Below are positions 1 to 9,068 of a stretch of 64,000 nt of DNA, one piece after another. Under the pieces are notes generated by a model that was given only the letters and a program-made list of their open reading frames with translations, did not search any database and had not been told where the DNA came from. Position numbers and translations under genes: made by a program. Source of the DNA: Pseudoxanthobacter soli DSM 19599 (GTDB taxonomy: Bacteria; Pseudomonadota; Alphaproteobacteria; Rhizobiales; Segnochrobactraceae); NCBI RefSeq assembly GCF_900148505.1, contig NZ_FRXO01000001.1:124001-188000 (forward strand), read 5' to 3'. The first letter of the stretch is position 1, and the number at the start of each line of letters is the position of its first letter.

Positions 1-2772
1 TCCACCATCAATGTCGCACTGGTCCTGAACCGGGCGAGCGACCCGAGTTCCCTCCTTTCGCTCGACTGGGGCGACCGTCAGAAGACGCTGGCGAGCCTCA
101 ATGCGAGCAATTCGCTCTGGACGACGTACGGCACCGATCCGACCGTCTACAACGATACCAAACAGAGCCTGACCAACGCCGGCTACACCGTGATCGGCGA
201 CAGCGCCGCGAGCGACGGCTACATCAGCTCGGCGGCTTCGCGCACCATCTGGCTGTCGCTTTCGGCCGCCCAGTTCGGGACCCTGTTCGGCACGCCTCTG
301 ATGGCCGCGTCGACGGACAGCCATGCGCAAACCGACCCCTCCAAGGTCCAGCTGCTCTACTGGAACGGCAATCTTTCCCTTTCCGACCAACTGAACAGCG
401 TCGTGAGCAGCCTGTGGGTCGATGAGGGCACGTCGCCGATCGCGGAGACCCTGCTCGGCGGCTCGACCGCGTTGAATCCCGGTTCGCAGAGCGTCGGCAA
501 TGGTGCGACGACAAGCGGTCAGGTGTCGCTGTTTCCCCAGGACGTGGCGGCACTTTACAACTTTCCGCTTGCCAACATCAGCACCCAGACGGGCACCGTC
601 GGCCTTGTCGAGCCCGGTATCGGCTCGGCGCTGCCGAGTTCGTCGACCCAGACGTTCCAGCAGCTTCTCGACGCCTATCGGAACTCAGCCGGCATCACGA
701 CGTCGGGGAGCTATTACACCGTCGCCAACGCCGGTCAGACTCATGCCCAGGAAGGCGAGCGATCGCTCGACGTGGGCGTCGTGACGGCGATCAATCCGTC
801 GAGCACGTTCGGGCTCTACGCCGGTGCTGGCCCGAACGGCACCGTGTTCACGGCCTATCAGGGGGCGATCTGGGATACGGGCCACGACCTCAGCACCATC
901 AGTTCGTCGTGGAACGACGATAATATGCCGTCGCCGGACTCGCCGTTCCTGAAAGCTTACCGGGAGCTGTTCGTCGACGCCGCCCTGCGCAACGTCACCG
1001 TCTTCACCGACGCCTTCGACGGCGGCTCAAGCAACGAGAACGGGACGGGGCTGGCCTCGCTCGCCGCAACGAACATGAGCCCGTTCAACGTCACCGTCGG
1101 CGGCACGTCGATCAGCACCAACTCGGCGGCGGCGACGGACGTATCGCTCAATGAGATCGTCGCGGCCGCCGCGGCGCACGACCTCGGCACCCTCAAGGTC
1201 CTGATCGCTGGCGGGCTTACGACGCTTCCAGGAAGCGACAGCCTGAGCGCGAAGCTGGTCGAGGCCGTCTGGAACCAATATTACTACACTCCCAACAGCG
1301 ACGGTAACGGCGGCACGCTCTGGCCCACCTATCTCGAGAACTTCGCGACCTCGGGCGGTGTCGATACCACGCAAGGCATTCCGCACTATCAGCTGGACTC
1401 GGGGATCTTTCCGACCTCGGTCAATCCGGGCGCGGAGCTCGGCCGCGGCGTGCCCGACGTTTCCGCCCTTGCCGGCGGAAACATGTATTACATCACCCCG
1501 TTCGGCGACATGGCCGGCCTTGATCAATATGGCGGCGGAACCAGCGCCGCCACGCCTCTGTGGGCGTCGCTGACGACGCAGATCGATGCCATATTCGCCG
1601 ATCAGGGCCTGCCCCAGCTCGGCTACATGAACGACCTGCTCTACACGGCGGCGATCGTTGCGCCCGGCTCGTTCAACGACGTCATGCTCGGAAACAACAT
1701 CTCGACCTTCACCTATGGCGGTAATGTCGAGGCCTCATACGACGGCACGCTCTACAACATCACGCCGACCGGGCACGGCTATTACGCCACCCCGGGCTAC
1801 GACCTGACGACCGGCCTCGGCTCGCCGAACGGTGTGCTGCTCGCCCGCGCCCTCTCCAGCATCGCCCATACCCAGATGTGGTTCGATACGCCGGAGGTCC
1901 TGTCCGGGCACAGCGGCGACAGCACCCTCACCAGCACGCTGTCCCAAAGCCTGCTGGTGCAGCCGATCATGTCGGCGGATTCGACGATTTCGCTCAACAC
2001 CTCGGGCGGCACGACTGCCTTCAACGCGTCCGGCAGTTCGGCCTACGCCTGGACAAGCCAGTTCGCCCAGCAGGCGCTGCAATCCGATTTCACGCCGAGC
2101 CTCGTCACGATGTTCGACGGTCAGTCGCAGTCAGCGCCGACGCAGATTTCGCTCGGCGCCAACTGGTCGCTTTCGGTCGGCATCGGCGGCGGCCAGAGCA
2201 CGGCGCCGCAGGCCTCGCTGTCGTCACCTTATGGGTTCGTCGACTATGTGGGGGCCAGCGGCCGGGACGCCGTCGAGGTCGCGCGTCCCGTCGCGGTCGC
2301 CGAAACTGCCGGCGGTGCCGACAACCAGGATGCCGTGGTGCGCATCCGCCAGAGCGGCGTGAACGATGTCGGCCTGACGCTCTACAAGGTCGACGACTAT
2401 TCCGGCACCATCAACGGCGTGGCGCCCGGTGCGCAGGGCTATGCCGCCGCGGCGGATTCCCGTGCCTACCACACGGTGACCGGCGCCACGATGATCGACG
2501 GACCCGGATTCGGCGATTATGCCCAGACGCAGATCACCGGCGTGAACGCTGGCGACCTCGTCGCGATGAAGCTGTCGGTAGGCGACAACACCTACTGGGC
2601 GTTCTCGCAGGCGAACGAGACGGTAAACGACCAGAACGTCACCCACCTCTGGAACTACGGCCTCAACACCTGGGGCTGGGAAGACCTCTATGGCGGCGGC
2701 GATCACGATTACAACGATCTCGTCGTGCAGCTCGATTTCACCAGTGCCTCAGGGCACGGCTGGCTCGTCTGA
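1..2772 (+). CDS. sedolisin (S53) protease with C-terminal DUF4114 domain, 5' end cut by window
   Basis: Secreted serine-carboxyl protease of the sedolisin/kumamolisin family. The frame is already open at base 1, so the N-terminus (signal peptide and part of the inhibitory pro-domain) lies outside; 923 residues are visible. The Glu-x3-Asp catalytic pair is in EGERSLDVG (Glu codon 757-759, Asp 769-771). An oxyanion Asp probably lies in SSWNDDN near 916. The nucleophile is in GGGTSAATP (Ser codon 1543-1545). FNDVMLGN and GYDLTTGLG resemble the calcium site that closes the family domain near 1840. The last 60 residues (WEDLYGGGDHDYNDL) resemble the DUF4114 beta domain found in large exported proteins. 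A beta-rich linker of about 250 residues separates the two. The 3' end overlaps the convergent DUF1194 gene by 24 bp. Family call firm; the export route is inferred. Confidence 0.88.
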   Translation, partial: STINVALVLNRASDPSSLLSLDWGDRQKTLASLNASNSLWTTYGTDPTVYNDTKQSLTNAGYTVIGDSAASDGYISSAASRTIWLSLSAAQFGTLFGTPLMAASTDSHAQTDPSKVQLLYWNGNLSLSDQLNSVVSSLWVDEGTSPIAETLLGGSTALNPGSQSVGNGATTSGQVSLFPQDVAALYNFPLANISTQTGTVGLVEPGIGSALPSSSTQTFQQLLDAYRNSAGITTSGSYYTVANAGQTHAQEGERSLDVGVVTAINPSSTFGLYAGAGPNGTVFTAYQGAIWDTGHDLSTISSSWNDDNMPSPDSPFLKAYRELFVDAALRNVTVFTDAFDGGSSNENGTGLASLAATNMSPFNVTVGGTSISTNSAAATDVSLNEIVAAAAAHDLGTLKVLIAGGLTTLPGSDSLSAKLVEAVWNQYYYTPNSDGNGGTLWPTYLENFATSGGVDTTQGIPHYQLDSGIFPTSVNPGAELGRGVPDVSALAGGNMYYITPFGDMAGLDQYGGGTSAATPLWASLTTQIDAIFADQGLPQLGYMNDLLYTAAIVAPGSFNDVMLGNNISTFTYGGNVEASYDGTLYNITPTGHGYYATPGYDLTTGLGSPNGVLLARALSSIAHTQMWFDTPEVLSGHSGDSTLTSTLSQSLLVQPIMSADSTISLNTSGGTTAFNASGSSAYAWTSQFAQQALQSDFTPSLVTMFDGQSQSAPTQISLGANWSLSVGIGGGQSTAPQASLSSPYGFVDYVGASGRDAVEVARPVAVAETAGGADNQDAVVRIRQSGVNDVGLTLYKVDDYSGTINGVAPGAQGYAAAADSRAYHTVTGATMIDGPGFGDYAQTQITGVNAGDLVAMKLSVGDNTYWAFSQANETVNDQNVTHLWNYGLNTWGWEDLYGGGDHDYNDLVVQLDFTSASGHGWLV

Positions 2773-3579
2773 GGGCGTCGCCGGGGTGGCCGCGGCGAAA
2801 ATGCGCCGTGCGGCATCGATCCCGGCGATTTCCTGAACGAGCTTTGAGCGGACGGCGTCGGTGAAGCGCCGCGTCTCGTCTGCGATCTCGACGAAGGCAC
2901 CGGGGCCGCCGATGACGTTGTCGCGGTAATAGTCCTCGAGTGGCTGGCCGGTCCACGCCATGCTTCCAGCCGTCTGGCTGCCCGCCCGGCGCACGGAGAG
3001 CGCATTGATCACGGTGCCGCCGGCCACGACCTGATCGCGCGCCTCCCGGATCGGCGCACCGCCGATGTTCGGGCCGTCGCCGGAGACGTCGATCACCCGC
3101 TTCAGGCCTTCGGCGGCGTTCTCGCGCATCAGCCTGTCGGCGAACAGGATGGCATTGGAAATCGAGTTGTAGCCGTAGCTGCGCCGCGGCGCGGCGCGGA
3201 GCCGATCAGCGAAGGCATCCGCGTCGGCGGGGGTGCGGATGGTCATCCAGTCCACGACGATGTCCTGGCTGCTCGGCGCCCCCCATTCGAGATAGAGCAC
3301 CGCGATCGCGCCGTGGAGATTGCTTGCGATCGCCGACATCACCTCCGGGCTGGTGAGAGCGGAGGCGTATCCCTCCCGCTGCAGCTTGAGTTCTTCCGGA
3401 TCGATGGAGCCCGAGCCGTCGGCGGCCAGGACCAGTTCGAGATCGACGGTCTCGGCCGCGGCATCGGCGGTATCGCCGAGCAGCAGGGCGAGCGCAAGGG
3501 GCACAAGCGCTCCGAGACCGGCGTGGCGCCGGACGGGTCTGCTTCTGGACTGGCCTGGATCGAGACGCGCGTGGGTCAT
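2749..3579 (-). CDS. DUF1194 (VWA-like) exported protein
   Basis: A 276-residue protein of the DUF1194 family, which has a von Willebrand factor A-like fold. An N-terminal signal sequence with a leucine-rich core ends near residue 43 (ADAAAETVD), so it is probably periplasmic. The motif LAADGSGSI just after it is MIDAS-like (DxSxS metal site), and the conserved DVSGDGPN occurs near residue 165. The start is preceded by a strong purine-rich site (GGGGGAGG), although the spacing is tight. The gene converges on the sedolisin gene and overlaps its last 24 bp. The biological role of DUF1194 proteins is unknown to me; metal-dependent protein binding is inferred from the fold only. Confidence 0.85.
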   Translation of the reverse strand: MTHARLDPGQSRSRPVRRHAGLGALVPLALALLLGDTADAAAETVDLELVLAADGSGSIDPEELKLQREGYASALTSPEVMSAIASNLHGAIAVLYLEWGAPSSQDIVVDWMTIRTPADADAFADRLRAAPRRSYGYNSISNAILFADRLMRENAAEGLKRVIDVSGDGPNIGGAPIREARDQVVAGGTVINALSVRRAGSQTAGSMAWTGQPLEDYYRDNVIGGPGAFVEIADETRRFTDAVRSKLVQEIAGIDAARRIFAAATPATPSDEPAVP

Positions 3580-3668
3580 GGGCCTCCCCCGTCGTTCGAA
3601 AGGATGAGCCTAATCCCTCGTGGCGACCGCTGCGAGCGTCCGAAGATCACGCTGTCTTGAGGAGGGCG

Positions 3669-4508
3669 TCAGAGCAGTGCGCCGCATTCCTCGCCGATCA
3701 GGCGCTGGAACAGCGCGAACGCGGCTTCCGCCATCGGTCCGGTTTCGAGCGGGCGTCCGTCCAGCGTCGTCACCGGCAGCACGAGGCGCACGCTGTTGGT
3801 GAGGAAAATCTCGTCGGCGGCGGCGATCATCTCCGGCGTGACGGGCTCCTCGTGGCAGTCGAGGCCGGCGGCCGGGCCGTGTGCGAGCAGGAGGCCGCGC
3901 ATGATGCCGTCGAGAACCCCTTCCGAGCGCGGCGGCGTCAGCACCGTGCCGTTCAGGACCACGAACAGGTTCGCCATGGTGGACGAGGCCGGCCGCCCGG
4001 CGGTGTTGAGCATCAGCGCGTCGTCGGCCCCGGCCGCCTGCGCCGCCGTGAAGGCCAGCACATTGTCGAGATAGGCGAGCGATTTCAGCTGCGACACCGG
4101 CGAAGTCTCGTTGCGGCGGATCGCGGCGATGGCGAGCCGCGCCGGAACGAACGCCATCGTTCGGCTCCACGGCGCGAGGCTCGCGAACACGCGCGGCGCC
4201 GGCTCGGCTGGCGGCTTCAGGCCACGCGGGCCGCTGCCCCGCGTGACCGTGAGCCGGATGACGCCGCGCCCGCCTTCTGCATGGCCCGCAAGCGCGTCGA
4301 TCGCCTGCCGGGCTTCCACGCCGGGCGCGGCGAAGCCGAGGACGGCTGCCGCCGCATCGAGGCGCGCCAGATGATCGGCCAACCGGAACGGCACGCCGCC
4401 GAACACGGCGATCGTCTCGAACAGGCCGTCCGCCAGTGTCAAGCCGCGGTCGGAGAGGTCGAAGGGTTGGGTGGGTGCGGCGTGGAGCGCGCCGTCGAAC
4501 CAGATCAT
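3669..4508 (-). CDS. pabC: aminodeoxychorismate lyase (class IV PLP enzyme)
   Basis: Converts 4-amino-4-deoxychorismate to p-aminobenzoate and pyruvate for folate synthesis in the cytoplasm. The 279-residue protein has the class IV aminotransferase fold: FDLSDRGLTLADGLFET near residue 16, the PLP-binding lysine Lys142 in QLKSLAYLDN, and the phosphate-binding EIFLTNS near residue 234. It lies 32 nt downstream of pabA on the same strand, completing a pabB-pabA-pabC operon, which favours the lyase over a D-amino-acid or branched-chain aminotransferase of the same class. A lyase named from sequence alone could be one of those, but the context is strong. Confidence 0.88.
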   Translation of the reverse strand: MIWFDGALHAAPTQPFDLSDRGLTLADGLFETIAVFGGVPFRLADHLARLDAAAAVLGFAAPGVEARQAIDALAGHAEGGRGVIRLTVTRGSGPRGLKPPAEPAPRVFASLAPWSRTMAFVPARLAIAAIRRNETSPVSQLKSLAYLDNVLAFTAAQAAGADDALMLNTAGRPASSTMANLFVVLNGTVLTPPRSEGVLDGIMRGLLLAHGPAAGLDCHEEPVTPEMIAAADEIFLTNSVRLVLPVTTLDGRPLETGPMAEAAFALFQRLIGEECGALL

Positions 4509-4540
4509 GACCGTGATCGCTTTATCCGTGGAAGCAGCGG

Positions 4541-5176
4541 CTATGCGCCGGGGGGCGCCGGGTTGAACGGAACATGGCGGAGAAAATTGGCGAGGAGGTC
4601 GTAGCCGTGCTCGGTCACGATCGATTCCGGATGGAACTGCACCCCGAACGTCGGATGGGAATGATGGGCCAGCGCCATGATCTCGTCTTCCGACGAGCGC
4701 GCGGTCACCGTGAGGGGAGAGCCCGCCGGCAGGTCCACGATCAGGGAATGATAGCGGCCGACGGCGAGCGGCGACGGCAGGCCGCTGAACAGCCCGCCGC
4801 CGTGGTGCCGGATCGGGGCGGACTGGCCGTGGAGCGGCCGCCGCGCACGCACGACACGGCCGCCGAACGCCTGGCCGATGGCCTGATGGCCGAGGCAGAT
4901 GCCGAGGATCGGCACACGCCCGCTCAGCCGCGCGACGACGTCGAGCGAAATCCCCGCCTCGTCGGGGGTGCAGGGCCCGGGCGAAAGCACGATGGCGTCG
5001 GGCAGATCGTTCGCGATCTCGTCGACCGTCACGGTATCGTTTCGCACCACGAGCGCGTGCGCGCCGAGCTCGGTGAAATAGCGCGCGATGTTGAAGACGA
5101 ACGAATCGTAGTTGTCGACGATGAGGATGCGAGGCCTGGAGGATCGGGCGCCGGCGCCGATGCGGTTTGCCGTCAT
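4541..5176 (-). CDS. pabA: aminodeoxychorismate synthase, glutamine amidotransferase subunit
   Basis: Supplies ammonia from glutamine to PabB. The 211-residue class I amidotransferase carries the nucleophile Cys94 in GICLGHQ and His182/Glu184 in FHPES. The N-terminal LIVDNYDSFVFN is typical of PabA/TrpG. The start was placed at 5176 because its ATG overlaps the TGA of pabB in an ATGA junction; a longer upstream frame exists but would run through pabB. Some organisms share this subunit with anthranilate synthase; whether that is so here cannot be told from this window. Direct neighbours pabB and pabC support the folate role. Confidence 0.92.
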   Translation of the reverse strand: MTANRIGAGARSSRPRILIVDNYDSFVFNIARYFTELGAHALVVRNDTVTVDEIANDLPDAIVLSPGPCTPDEAGISLDVVARLSGRVPILGICLGHQAIGQAFGGRVVRARRPLHGQSAPIRHHGGGLFSGLPSPLAVGRYHSLIVDLPAGSPLTVTARSSEDEIMALAHHSHPTFGVQFHPESIVTEHGYDLLANFLRHVPFNPAPPGA

Positions 5177-6564
5177 GGCGCGCCGATCCCGGCCAAATCC
5201 GCCTGCGCCAGCATCCGGCTCGCCTTCGTCAGCGTCTCCGCGAACTCCGCCGCCGGATCCGACAGGGCGGTGATGCCGCCGCCGGTCTGGAAGCTCGCCT
5301 CGCCGTCCGCGAACGTCACGGTGCGGATCGCGATGTTGAGGTCCATGGCGCCGTCGAAGCCGAGATAGCCGATGGAGCCGCAATAGACACCGCGGGCGCG
5401 GCCTTCGAGCGCGCCGATGATCTCCATGGCCCGAACCTTCGGCGCGCCGGTGATCGAGCCGCCGGGGAAGGCCGCGGCGACGAGGTTGAGGCCGTCGCGG
5501 TCCGGACTCAATGTCGCGCGGACCACCGAAACCAGATGGTGCAGGCCGGCATAGGATTCGACGCCGCACAGCACGGGCACGGCGACGCTGCCCGGCTCGG
5601 CGACGCGCGAGAGGTCGTTGCGCATCAGGTCGACGATCATGACGTTCTCCGCCCGGTCCTTGACCGAGGCGGCGAGGGCGGCTGCCGCCGCGGCGTCCTC
5701 ATCCGGATCGGAAGCGCGCGGTGCTGTGCCCTTGATAGGCCGGGTCTCGACCTGCCGTCCGGCAAGCTTCAGGAAGCGTTCCGGCGAGCTGGAGGCGACG
5801 AACACCGGGGCGAAATCGAGGTAGGCGGCGAAGGTCGCGGGATTGCGCGCCCTGAGGTCGAGATAGAACGCCAGCGGCGGAAAGCCCGTCGGCAGCGGCG
5901 CCGAGAACCGGCGGGCGATGTTGGCCTGGAAGATGTCGCCGGCAAGCACCAGTTCGATGGTGCGCGCGACCGCGGCCTCATGAGCATCGCGCCCGGTGTC
6001 GGCGCGCCATGGAAGCCGCGGGGCGGTCGGGCGCACCGGCAACGGCGCGCGAAGGCGCGAGAGCACCGCGTCGCGTCGCGTGGCGGCACGGTCGGCGCAC
6101 GCTGGCCCGGAATCGGGAAAGCCGGTCGAGATCAACCAGGCCCGGTCTGCCCGATGGTCGAACGCGATGGTCCAGTCGAACAGATGGAAGGCTGCCTGCG
6201 GCACCGAACCGGCGCCGACGGTGGGTTCCGGCAGCCGTTCGAGGCAATGGCCGAACTCATAGGAAAAGAATCCGAGCGCACCGCCCTGGAACGGCGGCAG
6301 GCCGGGAAGGGTATCGGTGCGGAAGGGCGCCAGCACGGCGCCCAGGGCGTCGAGCGGATGGCCCGGCCGCGCGATGCCGTCGAGAAAGAGGCGGCCGTCG
6401 CGCACGGCGATCTCGGCGAAGGGGTCCGCGGAGACGAAGGAGAAGCGGCCGAGCTCGGGATGCGCCATCGCGCTGTCGAGGAACGACAGCCCCGGCTGGT
6501 CCTGGAACCGGAGCAGCGTCTCGACGGGATCGAGGGGGCCAAGGTCGGTGACGAGGGAGTTCAA
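5173..6564 (-). CDS. pabB: aminodeoxychorismate synthase component I
   Basis: Aminates chorismate to 4-amino-4-deoxychorismate, using ammonia from PabA. The 463-residue chorismate-binding protein has the PIKGT motif near residue 278; the lysine separates PabB from the alanine usual in anthranilate synthase TrpE (PIAGT). Further family motifs are NVMIVDLMRNDLSRV and GSITGAPKVRAME. It is the first gene of a minus-strand pabB-pabA-pabC operon and overlaps pabA by 4 nt, suggesting coupled translation. About 260 bp without a gene lie upstream, before the end of the L,D-transpeptidase gene, and presumably hold the promoter. Confidence 0.92.
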   Translation of the reverse strand: MNSLVTDLGPLDPVETLLRFQDQPGLSFLDSAMAHPELGRFSFVSADPFAEIAVRDGRLFLDGIARPGHPLDALGAVLAPFRTDTLPGLPPFQGGALGFFSYEFGHCLERLPEPTVGAGSVPQAAFHLFDWTIAFDHRADRAWLISTGFPDSGPACADRAATRRDAVLSRLRAPLPVRPTAPRLPWRADTGRDAHEAAVARTIELVLAGDIFQANIARRFSAPLPTGFPPLAFYLDLRARNPATFAAYLDFAPVFVASSSPERFLKLAGRQVETRPIKGTAPRASDPDEDAAAAAALAASVKDRAENVMIVDLMRNDLSRVAEPGSVAVPVLCGVESYAGLHHLVSVVRATLSPDRDGLNLVAAAFPGGSITGAPKVRAMEIIGALEGRARGVYCGSIGYLGFDGAMDLNIAIRTVTFADGEASFQTGGGITALSDPAAEFAETLTKASRMLAQADLAGIGAP

Positions 6565-6791
6565 GGCCGGTCGCGCTCGCCCGTGTCGGGACCCGCCGGG
6601 CGGGTCGGAGTGGTCGAAGGCACCGGCGGCGGATGGACGACGGATTCGGCCGGGCCGGCACCCCTCGTTGATAGCGCGTTACGGGCGGCACGGCCATCGG
6701 CACCGAAGCGGCCTGACCTCGGCTGGTGCCGGCGGACGTGGCACCCGCCGGCCGGAGCGATCCGGCCGACGGGATGCATTGGTCGGGAAAC

Positions 6792-6817
6792 GACCGTCAG
6801 GAGCTGACCGTCAGGAG
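6792..6817. repeat. two direct copies of a 12-bp sequence downstream of the L,D-transpeptidase
   Basis: GACCGTCAGGAG occurs at 6792-6803 and again at 6806-6817, a 14-bp period, just past the stop codon of the L,D-transpeptidase gene. No function is apparent. Confidence 0.5.
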
Positions 6818-6824
6818 GCGGCGA

Positions 6825-7628
6825 TCAGGTCTTGGCCGGCGCAGCCGCGGCCGGCTTCGCCGCCGGGGTTTTGGTCTTGGGGGTGGCCTCGGCCTTCGCC
6901 TGCGATGTCGGAACCGCGTCGCCGAGAACGACGACGTGGGTGCCGACGGGCACGCGGGAATAGAGGTCGACCACGTCCTGATTGATCATGCGGATGCAGC
7001 CGGACGACACCGAATGGCCGATGGTCTCCGGCTTGTTGGTGCCGTGGATGCGGTAGAGCGTGTCCTGCCAGCCCTGGTAGAGATAGAGCGCGCGGGCGCC
7101 GAGCGGGTTGTCGAGGCCGCCGGGCATGCCCTTGCGGTACTTTTCGAGCCGCGGCTCGCGGTCGATCATTTCCGCCGGGGGCGTCCACTTCGGCCAGGCG
7201 TTCTTGAAGCGGATGATGGCATCGCCGTGCCAGGCGAAGCCCGCGCGGCCGACGCCGATGCCGTAGCGCACCGCCCAGCCGCCCGGCTGGACCTGGTAGA
7301 GGAAATGCGCGGCCGGATCGACGATGATCGTGCCGGGCTTCTCCTTGCCGGAATAGGCCACCACCTGCCGGTAGAACTGCGGGTCGATCTTCTTCAGGTT
7401 GACCGGCGGAATCGTGATGTCGCCGTCCTTGAGCGGACCGTACATCTGCTCGGGCGTCTGGCTCTGCCACGCGAAGGTCGGGGCGGGGGTCGGGATCGTC
7501 GTGCAGGCGGCGAGCGCGAACGGGGCGCCGATGATCAGCGTGCGCCGGGTCATCGAGAAGCCGGCGGGCTCGGCGTCCGTGCGGGCTTTGGTGCCGCCAA
7601 GGGCGGCTTTGATGAGCGAGGAACCCAT
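6825..7628 (-). CDS. L,D-transpeptidase (YkuD), probable lipoprotein or Tat substrate
   Basis: Peptidoglycan cross-linking or lipoprotein-anchoring enzyme acting in the periplasm. The YkuD domain spans roughly residues 95-235 of 267. Its active site is [10 protein letters not shown], with the Cys nucleophile, and RIHGTNKP supplies the upstream His. A twin-arginine-like [17 protein letters not shown] followed by a lipobox (LAAC) lies near residues 26-42. The start at 7628 has a good ribosome site (GGAG, 5 nt); the internal ATG at 7553, directly before the RR motif, has none, so the 25-residue leader is kept with some doubt. The C-terminus is a low-complexity Ala/Lys/Pro tail. It is transcribed divergently from exoD. 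Confidence 0.88.
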   Translation of the reverse strand: MGSSLIKAALGGTKARTDAEPAGFSMTRRTLIIGAPFALAACTTIPTPAPTFAWQSQTPEQMYGPLKDGDITIPPVNLKKIDPQFYRQVVAYSGKEKPGTIIVDPAAHFLYQVQPGGWAVRYGIGVGRAGFAWHGDAIIRFKNAWPKWTPPAEMIDREPRLEKYRKGMPGGLDNPLGARALYLYQGWQDTLYRIHGTNKPETIGHSVSSGCIRMINQDVVDLYSRVPVGTHVVVLGDAVPTSQAKAEATPKTKTPAAKPAAAAPAKT

Positions 7629-8171
7629 CTTTACTCCAGGATTCTGTCTGAGGCCCGCGTGTCGGGGCGGCACGCGGGAACGGCTGGGCATCAGGGGAGG
7701 AGGCGGTTCGAATTTGCCCGCCCGCCCAGCGTGGCCTCCGGACCCATCGTGGAGGGCCGAATCCTTGCGTGGCAGACAGGGGCTGGCAGCGCCGTCCGGC
7801 GCACGATGCGCGTCGTCGGCGACGGGGAAGATCGTCCTCAAACCTGCCCGTCACGCAAGATGCCGTTTGCGCCGTGGCGGCAATTCGCGGGCTCAACCGC
7901 GCGGTTTTGCGACCAAGTTGCGCGAGCGCCACAGGGGCGTGCGTCGCGCGCCGGCAGGCACCGCGCGGCAAGGACGGCACGGAAAGCGTGTTGTTTCTTC
8001 CCTCCACGCCGCTCGGTTCGTGACAAACCCCGAACTGATCCTCTAGACTGACGATCGTCGCAACGAATTCGGCTCGATCGTGCTCTCCTTCTCCGCCTCA
8101 ATGGCGGCACCCGCAATGCGGGCAGCCGTCTCGTTCGCCGGCGCGATCCGCCGACTGACGCAACGGAACCG
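7629..8171. other. intergenic region between divergent L,D-transpeptidase and exoD genes
   Basis: This 543-bp stretch separates two divergent genes and must hold both promoters. Open frames here show no family resemblance. The only element I can single out is a sigma-70-like pair for exoD, listed separately. Confidence 0.5.
8020..8049 (+). promoter_or_regulatory. possible sigma-70 promoter for exoD
   Basis: GTGACA at 8020-8025 (5 of 6 to TTGACA), an 18-bp spacer and TAGACT at 8044-8049 (4 of 6 to TATAAT) lie about 125 bp before the exoD start. Matches of this quality are common by chance. Confidence 0.3.
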
Positions 8172-8891
8172 ATGCGCCCGATGTTTCGAGAGCCCGTGAT
8201 CTTGCCCGAGCGACCTTTGCCCTCCGAACCGGTCGATCCCGAGGAACAGGCCGAATCTGTTCCGCCGCCCCGCACGGACGGGGCGCCGCGCCGCCTGTCG
8301 GATCTGCTCGACGCCGTCGCCAGCGCTCCGGTGGAGCGGCTGACGCTGCGCGAGATCGCCGTGATGATGGGCGACCGCGCGTTCGCCGCGATCATGTTCG
8401 TGTTCGGCTTCCTCAACGCCATCCCGACCGGACTGCCGGGCATTTCGAGCGTGCTGGGCGCGCCGCTGCTGTTCGTGACCTTCCAGCTGATGCTCGGCCG
8501 CTCGACGCTTTGGCTTCCTGGCGTGATCGCCGACCGGTCGATCTCCACGGCCGATTTCGCCGCCATCAACAAGCGCGTGCGGCCCTGGATCATGAGGGCC
8601 GAACGGCTGTTGCGGCCCCGCATTCTGTTCCTGACGGGGCGGGCGGCCGACCGGCTCATCGGCTTCATCTGCTTCCTGCTGTCGGTGCTGATCTTCCTGC
8701 CGATTCCGCTCGGCAACGCGCTTCCCGGCGCCGCGGTGGCTTTGTTCGCGCTCGCGCTGTTCGAGCGCGACGGCATCGCCATGCTGTCCGGCCTTGCCAC
8801 GGCGATCGGATCGATCGTGATCGTCTCCGGCGTGCTCTACGCGATCATCAAGGGCACGCTGCTGCTCATCGCCTATCTTTTCCAGTTGTGA
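8172..8891 (+). CDS. ExoD family exopolysaccharide synthesis protein
   Basis: A 239-residue integral membrane protein of the ExoD family, first described in rhizobial exopolysaccharide production and alkali tolerance; its biochemical activity is not established. A charged, proline-rich N-terminus of about 45 residues precedes the family motif FGFLNAIPTGLPGIS near residue 85. Further hydrophobic segments follow at about 168-186, 188-205 and 205-235. The ATG at 8172 has only a weak purine stretch (CGGAA) upstream; an ATG three codons later is also possible. A GC-rich hairpin without a T tract lies downstream at 8995-9013. Confidence 0.85.
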   Translation: MRPMFREPVILPERPLPSEPVDPEEQAESVPPPRTDGAPRRLSDLLDAVASAPVERLTLREIAVMMGDRAFAAIMFVFGFLNAIPTGLPGISSVLGAPLLFVTFQLMLGRSTLWLPGVIADRSISTADFAAINKRVRPWIMRAERLLRPRILFLTGRAADRLIGFICFLLSVLIFLPIPLGNALPGAAVALFALALFERDGIAMLSGLATAIGSIVIVSGVLYAIIKGTLLLIAYLFQL

Positions 8892-8994
8892 GGATCCATG
8901 CCCTCTCCTGACGTGCCCTCTCGCGAAGACGGTTCCGGCGACGATCCCGGCCGACCTTGCCTGCCCGGGCGACAACGGACCGCGGCTGCCGCAC

Positions 8995-9013
8995 GGCCCG
9001 CCTTTGGCGGGCC
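8995..9013. terminator. GC-rich hairpin between exoD and the CNNM gene
   Basis: Perfect 8-bp stem GGCCCGCC-TTT-GGCGGGCC. There is no T run, so it is at best a weak intrinsic terminator or a mRNA-stabilising stem. Confidence 0.35.
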
Positions 9014-9068
9014 CCGCCGGCCGGACATCGCCGGCGCGCATCTCTTCCACGCGGTCGGGTGAGCGGCG

